From NCBI GenBank assembly GCA_029448655.1, contig JACCLO010000013.1, positions 1,674,001 to 1,738,000 on the forward strand: a stretch of 64,000 nucleotides of DNA, in the 5' to 3' direction. The notes under the pieces were generated by a model, which was not told the origin of the DNA, made no database searches, and worked only from the letters and a program-made list of their open reading frames with translations. Both the position numbers and the translations under genes were made by a program. Source of the DNA: Wolfiporia cocos (lineage: Eukaryota > Basidiomycota > Agaricomycetes > Polyporales > Phaeolaceae). Positions 27,042 through 37,751 of the stretch are shown in pieces (the first letter of the stretch is position 1; each line of letters begins with the position of its first letter).

Positions 27042-27908
27042 ATGTCCCTCCCGCTTATCACTCTGTACGACGTCCCTGCGACAATCCCTCAGCCATGGGC
27101 CCCAAATATATGGCGTGTGCGGTACGTCGTTGCCAGAATCCCATAACTCCCCATACACTCACCGTAATGTCAGCTTCATTCTCAATTACAAGCGTCTCCG
27201 TCACCGTACTGTGTGGGTCGAATTCTCAGACGTCGAAGCGACCTTACGTACAATACGTGCCCCACCTACCTCTACACGAAGCGACGGACGCGAAGTCTAC
27301 TCCCTCCCTGTCATAATCGATTCTCTGCGCTCAACGAACTCTCCAAAGATTCTGTCGAATGTCAATACCATCGCAGAATATCTGGAGGTTACGTATCCAG
27401 CGCGGCCGATCTTTCCTGAAGGATCCCGGGCGATGCAGTCGCTTTTCGTCCACTACATTCAAGAGACGTTTGCAAGGCCCCTGTTGCCAATCCTTGTGCC
27501 TCTCACCCATCAGGCTCTTCCGGAACGTAGCCAAGCACATTTTCGTGGCGTAAGTGCTGCTGCTCAACCAGTGCAGCTGACCGGACAGCAGAGGGAGCAA
27601 GCCTGGCGTGCGGTGAAGGAGCAATTCGACTTCCTTGCAGTCATTTTAGACAAAAACTCAGGGAGTGACGGTAACGGTATCGTTGCCATGGGGCATGATG
27701 TTACCTATGCTGATTTTGCACTGTGCTCTGTGTTGTGAGTCATAGCTCGGCCACATAGGGGAGGAAACCGCTAATTGATTGACATTGTGGTAGAATTTGG
27801 ATAGAGAGAATCTCTCCTCACGATGGCTGGGCGCGAGTGCGACAATGGAATAACGAGAGATGGGTCAGGTTGTGGGAATTGTGCAGGAATTACATGGATG
27901 TATACTGA
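27042..27908 (+). CDS. Glutathione S-transferase, etherase-like FuA class
   Basis: Cytosolic glutathione transferase of the fungal class related to bacterial LigE beta-etherases. In wood- and litter-decaying basidiomycetes this class is linked to handling lignin- and plant-derived compounds. Exon 1 gives ITLYDVP and PWAPNIWRVR. After a 52-bp intron (GTACGT to CAG at 27122-27173) come ILNYKRL, WVEFSDVEAT, the APPTSTRSDGR loop with YSLPVIID, and the N-terminal thioredoxin-fold end NVNTIAEYLE. The helical C-terminal domain follows (FVHYIQETFARPLLPILVP, then GHDVTYADFALCSVL). After a second intron, IWIERISPHDGWARVRQWNNERW leads to the TGA. The frame is intact. It could serve detoxification in general. 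Assignment to FuA rests on the start motif and the PPTST loop. Confidence 0.82.
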
Positions 27909-29823
27909 CCGGATCACCTGCACTGCTCCGACCGCACTGTAGCGCTAGACCCTATCGTCCAAACTGTAGCGCTAGACCCTATCATCGTACCCGCGTAATA
28001 ATTGTTGATCGATCTCCCCTTAGTATCGTCGCACCAATCTCATCACTGGTGTCTAGTAGAAAGCCCGACAACACTTCATACGATGTGAGTTCACACTCCC
28101 CAAGATGGTCGTCAACGGTTGTGAGGCTGATTTTTTCTGCTTCGCATGTGAGCCTGCACCGCGCAGCTTGACATTGACGCTTACAACGGCGCTTAGAAGC
28201 TCGTCACTGCGCGATACACAGCAATACCTGAAATTGTGCATCTTTGAAAAAGTCCGTATGAGGAGACCATTACGATCCACTGGAGCGACACAAACAATTG
28301 AGCGGTTGGATATGTATGGCTATCTCAGCTCACACCATCGACATGTGGCACGGCTCGCCCCTGCCGCCGGTTTCGATCGAAACATCGAGACGAGTAAGTG
28401 GCGCGACCGAGATTATAATGGATCTGACAACAGGGATAAAGAGGACATATCATTTTATAAGATGTCAGGTTAGAAACGATCGGTGGCTGTGGTGTCCGTT
28501 CACGATGCGATTTTTATCACTTTGCCCGCAGTGTAACAAGAGGAAGCTAAAACGTTGTTTCAGCTCCACACTGATGGGTGCTCTACGCAACGCGAAGCTG
28601 AACTGAACAAAGACCTCAGTTGCGACTTCAAGAACCACACTGCCGGTGATCGGCATGGCGCTGGGTCCTATCACGAGCTCATATGGATGTATGATACGCA
28701 GCGATTGCACACAGCCAATCAGTATAGACTAGACCACTAAGGGGCACTTATACCACCACGAAGTGCATACACTATGCAATATTCTGCCAGTTTTTGGGCA
28801 TAACGGCCAATAATACACAAGCGCAGAATGTTTGACGTACGAGATATAGTCTGCGATGCAGTTACATCCTTGGTCATGGCCATTGCAAAGCTACACTACA
28901 CTGACAAAGTCGAGAAAACGTTGACAGACCTGTTAGCAGACGTACCGTTCAGTCATAACGAGGAGTCATGTGTCTATGCCTGAGGCGGGGGATGGGCTCC
29001 GACCCTGTCTGACGCGAAGATAAGCCGTAACAATGCACAAGAGGCCGCACCTAAATTTTGTTTCCAATTGGGTTCCGCGAAAGAGTAGGGGCGCGTTCAG
29101 TAGCTTTCAGCATTAAGGTTTGGTCCTATATGTTGATCAGCGAGTGTCATTTCTATGATCTCTCAGTGGAACTCATGCAGAGATACATTTAATCGATAGC
29201 AAAACGCAGAGCAATAGACGCCTGAGCCACTTACAACTCAGTTTTTTCGGCCGAGCTGCCGATGATCCGGGGCGATTACCAGGTGCAAGGACCACTACAG
29301 GCTGGTAACCATCGCTGCGGTAACTCGGCCAGAAACATCGTTTGCATTATTCGAAATGTCTATCGCTTTATATTTCGCTGTCATTAAACCAAACCCTCAA
29401 AGCTTAAAGTATAATCGCGGTTGAGGGCAAGCCGTTCAGTGTCCTTGTATCGTGATTTTACAGCTGGTGCTAGAATTACCTTGGCTGTGCGTTGAAATTA
29501 TAGCAGACTCTATAGTTCTTGGCAAAGCCACAATCCATATGCTACGTGATGCTTGTGAGTTTGAGCACAAGTTAGTTTCCATAATTGAGATTTGTGGCCT
29601 GTAAAGTGCATATGGTCCAATTCATGACAGGCATTCATAACAGGCGCTGAGCGCTGATTAATGATTGCAAGCCCGGGCTCGCAGGAAAATCTGTCATGAC
29701 TTCATGAACAGTGGGGCACAGGGGAATAGCTAAGAAATTGCATGTCGCCAATGCAGCAGTGCTAACGAAGTTAGAAACTGAAAAGCAAGCTGTACAAAAC
29801 CAAACAGACTGCCAACTATTCGA
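27909..29823. other. Stretch without a recognisable gene
   Basis: A 21-bp unit ACTGTAGCGCTAGACCCTATC occurs twice in tandem near 27937-27981, just after the GST gene. Frames near 28100-28740 on both strands show no known motif. Confidence 0.35.
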
Positions 29824-29825
29824 TA

Positions 29826-31329
29826 CAGTTGACTCACTCATAATGCATACACTCATAATGCATATCTAGTCATAATGAATAGCTGGAGCCAGGAACCACC
29901 ATGGGGAGCAGGGAGTTATGCATAAAATGTCATACTGGATAATGCATAGCTTAATCAGGGGTTATGCATTAGTATGTCATACCAGATATGGCATAAAAGT
30001 AACTTCCTCTGCATAGCAACATTACATTTGTGATTCAGCCAAGTAAATCTAAGGTGCTGTGAACCATCTCTGATCGATTTGGACCCTCCATGATTGGCTG
30101 CAAGCCAATCACATGACTTGGAGTTCAAGCCAAGCACTCACCAGTCAATATTACAAGGGGAAGCGGTTGAAGCATTTTGCTAATCAACCTGCATTGCTCT
30201 GTTGTTCAATGTCACGACATCTATACACTGAGCACTGCAAAATCTGACTGCAACAGCCATCTCAATGCATCACCCAATGCGCTTTGACAAGTGCATTCAT
30301 TCATGCCGTGATCTGGAATTATGTAAGCTGCGCAAACACTCGAGTAGTACCGCCCTTGCATCTCACAAACAGGTCATGCTTTGGGACTTAGTGTTGAAGA
30401 GGAATGATACCGTCATGTATCTCAATGTCACTTGTATTCCATTTGTCATAGCTACATCCTCAGAACATGTCAACCAAGGTAAGCGAGGGACTTCAGTCAA
30501 TTATCTTAATCTGCCAACTGCCCTTTGCTTAAGAAATCGCAGTTGCGAGCTAGGTTTGCACGCAGATTAATCTACTGTGACAATAAAATGGTACATCCCA
30601 AATTCGAGCCAAGAACCTTAGCACAGATCAGAATAACAGCATCGCAGCATAATTAGCCAACTGAGCCATTGTGGCAACAGTTACCCTCGACCAATCAAAA
30701 TATATATAACGCAAATTTCACACACAATTTTCGCAAATCATCAAGGCAACTAACTGCTACAATAAGCATACAGAAATCAATGATAGTGGTAGCTTGATTT
30801 ACCATGCTTGACCTGGAGCAACTCACCATGGGAAAGCTGGATACACTGGAATCACAGGTCTTTAGAGGCAGATTCATTTGTATTGGTGTTATGGAAGATG
30901 TTAAACTGCGAAAATGAAGTTACAAAATACTCTATATATTGCTTAAAATGGGGCAGACACTAGTTGCACTGTAGCTCAGTTGGCTAACGTATGCTGCGAT
31001 GCTGTTATTCTGATCTGTGTTAAGGTTAAGGTCCTTGGTTCGAATCCGGGATGTACCATTTTATTGTCACAGTAGATTAATCTGCGTGCAAACCTAGCTC
31101 GCAACTGCGATTTCTTAAGCAAAGGGCAGTTGGCAGATTAAGATAATTGACTGAAACTCTACAGTAAGCAAAGGCAGAACGTGACACCGTCATTGCAGGA
31201 TGTCACAGGATATAACGGTATGTCACTGGAGTCACATGCATGTGACGCACATTATAATGCATACCTAGCTAGTCATAATGCATAGCGTGAGGTGGGAACC
31301 AACGTTATGCATTATGAGTGAGTCAACTG
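29826..31329. mobile_element. TA-flanked, CAGT-ended element (pogo/Fot1-like, non-autonomous)
   Basis: Ends are inverted copies beginning CAGTTGACTCACTCATAATG and flanked by TA (29824-29825 and 31330-31331), as in the Tc1/mariner superfamily. A CAGT start is typical of pogo-like members. The 1504 bp include the foldback element at 30485-31162 and its 7-bp duplication, leaving a core of about 820 bp. No transposase is coded. The interior repeats TTATGCAT-type words next to both ends, possible transposase-binding sites. Confidence 0.75.
30485..31162 (+). mobile_element. tRNA-bearing foldback element, copy 2
   Basis: A 678-bp member of the same family as 457-1183, inserted inside the TA-flanked element at 29826-31329. 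The 7-bp flanks are GGTAAGC (30478-30484) and AGTAAGC (31163-31169), one difference. The right arm has a perfect A box TAGCTCAGTTGG (30972-30983) and B box GGTTCGAATCC (31037-31047). The left arm has the inverted counterparts around 30600-30665. The left arm lacks a 22-bp segment present in copies 1 and 3. A 60-codon minus frame (30695-30877) in the core also stays open in copy 3. Confidence 0.85.
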
Positions 31330-31779
31330 TATACAGCTCGATATCACGTGGCCTCCGCTCGCCTATATAGTTAATTTATATAGTGCAGCATTCGCGCGTT
31401 ATTCAGCTCTACGCTACTCTTTGCCTTGTGGGCATTCAATCCAGAACTGGCGAGGATACTCATATGGTGTATCATCCTGCCAGAAACACTCAGGACGTGT
31501 GGCATATATTGAGCGATATCCAACGGTAGATCACTTGAAGATCACTGAAGAATCATGAAGCAGGTGGTTCCCATATGTCTAGATTGATCTCTCAACATAC
31601 ATGTTTCCTTTCATGTGTTACCCTGGGGGCGGCAAAGGCCCAAACATGACCACAACGCCGATACACACTATGTGGTGGGCAATACGTGTACGCGAAACAA
31701 AATGCCAGGACTCAGCTTCAGATTGGTACGTGCTACGCCCTTCCTGCCCCAAACGTCAGATTTGTGTATTCCATTTGCT

Positions 31780-34163
31780 TAAAGACCACAATCACCAATA
31801 TGCGAAAACGCATTCCTCAAGAAAGTTAAGAGACTATGATGTTTTTACGCCATGTGCCTTCGCAAACCTGAATACAGTCCTCACTGTCGGATGCACTCCC
31901 GTGAATCTAGTCGCGTACCGAGAGTGGTTTCATCTGAAGTAGTGTTGCCGAAGTTCAGTTCAGAACCAAGGTTCAGAACCTGAACCACCTGAACCGAACC
32001 TAGGTTCAGGTTCAGTCCAGGTCCGGTTCAGGGTAGGATGTCAAGGTTCGGTTCTTGGTTCAGGGGTGCCATTGGTACCCTTGAACCAGGTTCGAACTGG
32101 ACTGAACCTTGAACCACTTAGCATTGACATATTCTTGGTAGCTACTGGTGGATAAATATCAATTACAATAATGGCCTTGCCATCTTTGCTATAGTATTGT
32201 TGTAGTAAGTCATGGATAACTGGCTTCACCATGGCAAGCATCAGCACTCATATACTCCAGTCTCCCACTATGGCAAGAGCTCAACCCTGTGTTGGAATTA
32301 CTGTGCTTTCTGTGGCACTGGGCTGCATTCACTGTTGCAAATCAGGTTCTGTGGCCAACATGAGGGCGTGTGGCCCTTGCATGCATAGTGACAAGGCAAG
32401 CTAGTGGGTAGTAGTTTCATCTGTAGCTGTATTAAGCTGGGTGTGAGCATTGTGGCTCCCCAGCAGTTTGTACCCTATGACATGGTTTTACTATCCTACA
32501 TTAGAGATTCACCCTCATGGCCAGCAAATTTCTACATTCACTGCTGTTAGATGAAGTAGAAAATGTAGATATAATGTTTCACTTTGTATCCATGATCCTA
32601 CTGTAGGTTATATACAGAGCTGTCTAATAAGGTTTGTTATTGAGCTTTGCCTCAGGCTAATTCACACCCATTCTGCTCATGGAATCTGATTACTGAACTG
32701 CTCAAAATAGCTGCCTTGAGTGATTATTGTGCATCAACAAATTATGTTTTACCACTCTGAAGAAGACTAAGAACCACTTCAGAATGCAGCAGCCCAATAG
32801 ACACCAAATGGATACTTGAGGCACTGCAAAATTTGAAGTGTAGTTATTCTAGTGGTTTCAATATTGCTGGAGATGAGGTATACAATTGGTACACATAGAA
32901 AGGTACCCAGAGTTGGTGTCCAAAATATTATTTTTACATACTATAAAAGCAAGTGGCTTAGCAGTCCGAACCTAGTTCGAACCTTGAACTGAACCTGCTG
33001 AACCGGTTCAGCAGGTTCAGTCCAGGTTCAGGTTCCGGTTCGGGCTCCCTGCAGTCGGTTCAGTTCTAGGTTCAGCCCCAGACCCCCCTGAACCTGAACC
33101 GAACTGAACTTCGGCAACACTAATCTGAAGGGCGGCGGTAAAAGAGAATACCTGTGTCAACGCTGGTCGCTTCTGAAGTTGCATCGGTGAAATGTGCAAC
33201 AGTGAGATGGACTGACGAATGATGTCTTCTGTTAATGCTAGCGGGAACAACTCGCCATTCGCTACGAGCACGGGAAGGAGAGTACGAATGGCCTCGAGAC
33301 TAATAGCGATAGCTAGGATGGCTCTGATCCCGCAAAGCTTCAGATCCGACTTAGATAACTCAGGATCTATCGAGATACACAACTACGTCAACTTCCGCAG
33401 CGATTTGTGCCTCTGCTGGGGGGAGAATACTATGCAATGAAACGGTAATCCGTGGCTTTGGCAATTTGGATGCCCAAATGGCCTGGTCCTTCAGCAAGAG
33501 AAGGGCGTGGCTTGGTTGGTACGGTAAGATCTCGTGAAATCACAACGTGCGTACCCGATACCTTGGACTACAGCGTGGTCAGGACGCCGAGAAGTCATAT
33601 TGCATAGAGGATGATGGGTTAGGGGATTCCACTGGGCAAAATACGTACTGGACATGGTAACACCTGCGTACAGGTGGGGAGCAACCTCCGCAGGATCTAT
33701 ACCATCAGGAACAAGGTTGACTGCCTCGGTTCGTAAGGTCACGTATTCTGCGTACCCCCATGTCTGGTCACAACTGACAATAACAGTGATTAACAGAGGT
33801 GCGACATTTTGCAGCAGTAAGCCTATCATTAATGGTCTCTTCCTCGCACTACATGTAGTCATTCTCTTTCGGTTGATAGAACTGCGACGATTTTGCTGAC
33901 AATCTCGTGGCCAGGGATAATCGGGGAACTGATAGCTAGCATTGACTCGTCTTCGACGACCTCGTCTTTGAACAGCCAGTGACATGTTCCTGCTACCACA
34001 TATAACAAAATGCAAATAGGAGAGAAGGCCTTTGCCATGACACAAGCTAGTACTTTTGCGATGGCTGTGGATTCACCCATTCGAAGATGATCGGCGTAAA
34101 TGGGTTACCCTTTTCCAAAAGCTGATATGCTCGATAAGTCTTTGGATGTTCTTCGCTCGACAT
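31780..34163 (-). pseudogene. Zinc-type alcohol dehydrogenase, decayed and cut by a hAT element
   Basis: Medium-chain, zinc-dependent alcohol dehydrogenase remains. From M at 34163 the frame reads TYRAYQLLEKG. PIIPGHEIVSKIVAV lies near 33925, then AEYVTLRTEA and DGIDPAEVAPHLYAGVT near 33700, the coenzyme-binding GPGHLGIQIAKATDYRF near 33480, and ILAIAISLEAIRTLLPVLVANGEL near 33290. The element at 31940-33122 then interrupts. The text resumes before 31940 with a segment ending SASDSEDC, followed in another frame by FAKAHGVKT. The zinc-ligand region CGVCH is missing about two codons, an in-frame TAG follows the insertion site, and a frameshift precedes FAKAHG. The 3' end is approximate. Confidence 0.72.
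31940..33122. mobile_element. hAT-like element B1
   Basis: A 1183-bp element with inverted ends TAGTGTTGCCGAAGTTCAG and a perfect 8-bp target duplication ATCTGAAG (31932-31939 and 33123-33130). An 8-bp duplication and a TAGTG start are hAT hallmarks. Both ends carry dense subterminal arrays of the word GGTTCAG in both orientations (about 31950-32120 and 32965-33110). The interior is AT-rich and codes for no transposase. It sits inside the ADH pseudogene and is the unbroken counterpart of B2. Confidence 0.85.
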
Positions 34164-34962
34164 TCTAACAGGCTGCAAGCTCAGGCTTATACGGGCGGAC
34201 ATAGTCCTTGCAGACTGTTGAATTCGAACGGCTGAGCCGGCATTACAGCCACTCTTGTATAGTGATGTGCCGGCCCGGCCCGGCCTGAAAGCCCCAGGCT
34301 TTGGCTTTTCAAAACCTCAAGCCGGGCCCCCATTGACGGCCCACGGCTTGGCCCGGCCCGGCCTGGGGCTTTCCCGGGGCCTGGCACTGTGAGGATAATC
34401 ATCTCTGTAGCCATACAAACTTATAACATACCTTCTCCAACTATGTTCTGACAAAGCCAAGCTCCAGTATCTTCAATAATTAGTGAATTATAGTGTGAAA
34501 TCTAGTGTTGCCGAAGTTCAGTTCACAACCAAGGTTCAGAACCTGAACCGCCTGAACCGAACCTAGGTTCAGGTTCAGTCCAGGTCTGGATCAGGGTAGG
34601 ACATCAAGGTTCGGTTCTTGGTTCAGGGGGGTCATGGGTACCCTTGAACCAGGTTCAAACTGGACTGAACCTTGAACCACATAGCATTAACATATTCTGT
34701 GTAGCCACTGGTGGATAAGAATCAATTATGTTCTTGCCATCTTTGCTATAGTGTTGTTGCAGTAAGTTATGGATAGCTGGCTTCACCATAGCAAGCATCA
34801 GCACTCATATACTCTAGTCTCCCAATATGGCAAGGGCTCAACCCCATGCTGGGATCACCATGCTTTCTGTGGCACTGGGCTGCATTTGTTGCTGTCAGAT
34901 GAAGTAAGAAATGTAGAAGATTTTGTTCCACTTCATATCCATGATCCTAGGTTATATACAGT

Positions 34963-35577
34963 TAGTGATGTGCAAAGCCTGGCTCGGCTCAAAGCCTGGG
35001 GCTTGGGCCCGGCTTTGAAGGGCCCGGGCTCAGCAAAATGTCAGGCCGGGCCCTCCCTGACAGCTCAGGCCGGCTCGGGCCCGGCTCAGGCTCAGGCCGG
35101 GGCTTATGAGCAATCAGGAAGGACCTCAAAGTTATTGGTTTGTACAGCTCAAAATTGCAGCACAATGCATTCTGAATGCATATATGTTTGCTATTTATTG
35201 TTGTCCTGATCTACAAGTACTTGTACAGTTGCTCATGACACTGACGGAAAATACAGGTCTCGATCACAACCCCGATCGCAACCCTGATCACAATAGTTAT
35301 GAAGTTCTGCACTGGCCACAAGTCATTGTATGGTTGTTGAGAATATTTAAGTTGAAAGTATGCAAAATCCTGTACCAACGGGCCTATTTTCGCTCACTAC
35401 AACATAGCTACAGTTGCACGCCTAAAGCCGCCGGCTCAGGGCTCGGCTACGGCCGACTCACAATCCAAGCCAGGCCCTGAGCCATCGTAAGCCACCCCCA
35501 AGGCTCAGCTCGGCCCGGCTTAAGTCGGCTCGGCCAGGCCCGGCTCACGGCTTTGAGCCGGGCTTTGCACATCACCA
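34963..35577. mobile_element. hAT-like element C2, inserted in B2
   Basis: A 615-bp element with ends TAGTGATGTGC and GCACATCACCA and a perfect 8-bp duplication TATACAGT (34955-34962 and 35578-35585). The subterminal regions are packed with GGCTCGG and GGCCCGG words, as in C1. Element B1 shows the uninterrupted site (around 32610), which supports the insertion. Confidence 0.85.
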
Positions 35578-35645
35578 TATACAGTGTTGTCTAAGAATGG
35601 TTTGTTATTGAGGTTTGCCTCAGGCTAATTGACATTCATAAACTC

Positions 35646-35883
35646 TGTCACAGATTATTAGGGGCTTGGGAACCCCAGTGGCATAATATACCATAAGGCA
35701 TGACCGCACAAGGTATAAGCCAAAATACCTAAGGGCAAGCGCCCAGCGTGGGAATATGAACTACACATATAGTGTGTCCTGCCTATAACAGCAGAGCTGT
35801 TATAGTGGCCCTTTTGGCTAAAGGGTGTTAGACGCGAGTCTCCGCGAGCTACCGGTCTGGGACTGCTGGTTGGTCTTGTGACA
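35646..35883. repeat. Solo LTR, family L3, inserted in B2
   Basis: A 238-bp unit from TGTCACAG to TTGTGACA with an exact 5-bp duplication AACTC (35641-35645 and 35884-35888). It is absent from the equivalent position of B1. The TG/CA ends and 5-bp duplication indicate an LTR. No internal sequence remains. Confidence 0.75.
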
Positions 35884-36364
35884 AACTCTCATTACTGAAC
35901 TGCTCAAAATGGCTGCCTTGAGTGATTATTGTGCATCTAAAATTTATGTTTACCACTCTAATCAAGATTAAGAGCCACTTTGGAATTCAGCCCAATAGAC
36001 ACCAAATGGAGGCACTGCAGAACTTGAAGTGTGATTACTTTGGTGGGTTCAATAGTGCCGGGAATGAGGTAGGCAATAGAGGGCAATTGGTATACATAGA
36101 AAGGTGCATGAAGTTGGTGTCTAAATTATTGTTTTTACACTTTATAGAAGCAAGTAACTTAGCGGTTCGAACCTAGTTCGAACCATGAGCCAAACCTGAT
36201 GAACCAGTTCACCAGGTTCAGTCCAGGTTCAGGTTCAGGTACAGGCTGCCTGCAGTCAGTTCGGTTCTGGGTTCAGCCCTAGACCCCCCTGAACCTGAAC
36301 CGAACTGAACTTCGGCAGCACTAGTGAAATCATCATTTCACCGGCACGGTGCTCTGTGGTGCGC

Positions 36365-37421
36365 TGACACAAGTACAACCTAAGACACACACTGGGGGAA
36401 GGGGGGTCACGTGAAAGTGCCTTCCTGGTCTGGGCATCTCAGGCTGAAGAGGCCAAGACAAGTCTGAGGTTCGCTCAAGACTGTCTGGCGTTTATATATC
36501 TCTACATATGTTTGTACATGTTATGGCGCCTCGGCGCTGAGGTAATCTACGTGCTACGTGGTGGCCAGTAAGGGCATCAGAGCGTGAGCACTGGTATGGC
36601 TAGGGGAGTGCTGGATGGCTATGGAAACGTAGCGGGATAGGCCCGATCGGTGGTTCTCATCGATTGGGGGTTCACCGGTAATGGTGGGGTTCTATGTCCA
36701 TGATCGGGGCGTCTGCTGTCCAGGTTCCCAAGGACTGGTACTGAGGGGAAGGCACGTGGCGGCCCAGGTTCCCACGTGCTGGTACTGAAGGATGACATCT
36801 GCCGGGACTGTGGACTGGCCAGTACGGGCCGTGTGTGACGTAGGGTGATCGAGCGTGATCGGCTGCGATTGGTACATAAAGTCCTGCAACTGCTAGGGTT
36901 CTCAGTTGTACAGGTGCTACCCAAGGTCGGTGTTCCTTGTAGACTAGGACGGCTGGAGTTTAAGGCCTTCCATGGGCCTTTGTCCATATAGTACATAGTC
37001 CGTGCCAGTAGTGGCGTGAGTCCGTGTTTGGTAATGACCATGTAGCCGGTGATGGCTGTAGTCCGTGGAGACGGGAGGCGTTGGGTCCGGTTGGTTGGGT
37101 GGACATGGTCCTAGCCGTGAGTCTGGATGGTTGTGACCTGATGAGGTGTAGTCCAGATAGCAGGGGGTTGGTCTGGTTAGGTGCTACTGGGCTCATCGTG
37201 GTTGGTTGGGGTCACGTGACTGCTATTGGCTTTATGTTGGACTGGACGTGTGGTCTGGGACTGGGGTTCTTAGGCGTGGCTGGTGATGTCGTTAGCTAGT
37301 GCCCGTGGTGGTTCATCTGTAGGGCATGGATCTAGCTGAGGCGTCAGGTTTCCAGCCTCGGGGGTGCTCTCGATGATCAGAAAAGGTACTGTGCCTAGAA
37401 GCTTGAAATTGGCGTGCGACA
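36365..37421 (-). repeat. Solo LTR, family L1, copy 2, inserted in C1
   Basis: A 1057-bp LTR homologous to 1304-2348 in inverse orientation. Ends are TGACACAAG and GTGCGACA on the plus strand. The 5-bp flanks TGCGC (36360-36364) and CGCGC (37422-37426) differ at one base. The promoter-like TATA and the AAGACAAGTCT segment (near 36465) are conserved with copy 1. Confidence 0.8.
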
Positions 37422-37751
37422 CGCGCCTTCCAAATGGGGTATCGTATAGGTGCCCAAAAGTGAGCAACAGGCTTCAGCACTAAAAATCCATGGGACTATT
37501 CTCTAGCTTGAATTTGAAAATATAGAGATACTACATTGGAATATAGCATACTGCTACTATATAAATCCTTATATCATAGTTACTAGACATTTTATCTGTT
37601 AGAGCTTTCAGGCCTGGGGCTCACGGCTTGGCCTGGCCCGGCTTGAGACACAAGCCGGGCCCTGGGCCATCTCAAGCCGTGGTGTAGGGCCCAGCCTGGC
37701 CCGGCCCGGCCTATGGCTCAAAGCTGGGCCTGGCACATCACTACTCTTGTA

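Larger units (their letters stand above)
34503..36323. mobile_element. hAT-like element B2, inserted in C1
   Basis: The same family as B1 (ends TAGTGTTGCCG and CGGCAGCACTA, GGTTCAG arrays, shared interior). A perfect 8-bp duplication GTGAAATC flanks it (34495-34502 and 36324-36331). Compared with B1 it contains two later insertions: element C2 at 34963-35577 and a solo LTR at 35646-35883. Confidence 0.85.
34260..37743. mobile_element. hAT-like element C1, outermost of a nested stack
   Basis: Ends TAGTGATGTGCC and GGCACATCACTA with a perfect 8-bp duplication CTCTTGTA (34252-34259 and 37744-37751). Its own sequence is only about 600 bp (34260-34494, 36332-36359, 37427-37743). The rest is the inserted B2 element with its own inserts, plus a solo LTR. 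The subterminal regions are arrays of GGCCCGG-type words. It lies about 100 bp upstream of the ADH pseudogene start. Confidence 0.85.

Noticed and set aside
7430..27908. A secondary-metabolite cluster made of FMO, transporter, SDR and GST
   Set aside because: There is no core synthase, the genes are far apart on both strands, and transaldolase and DUF2421 genes lie between them.
33491..34045. A 184-residue minus frame as an independent gene
   Set aside because: It mixes ADH codons with out-of-frame and intron sequence of the ADH pseudogene. The family words lie in other frames.
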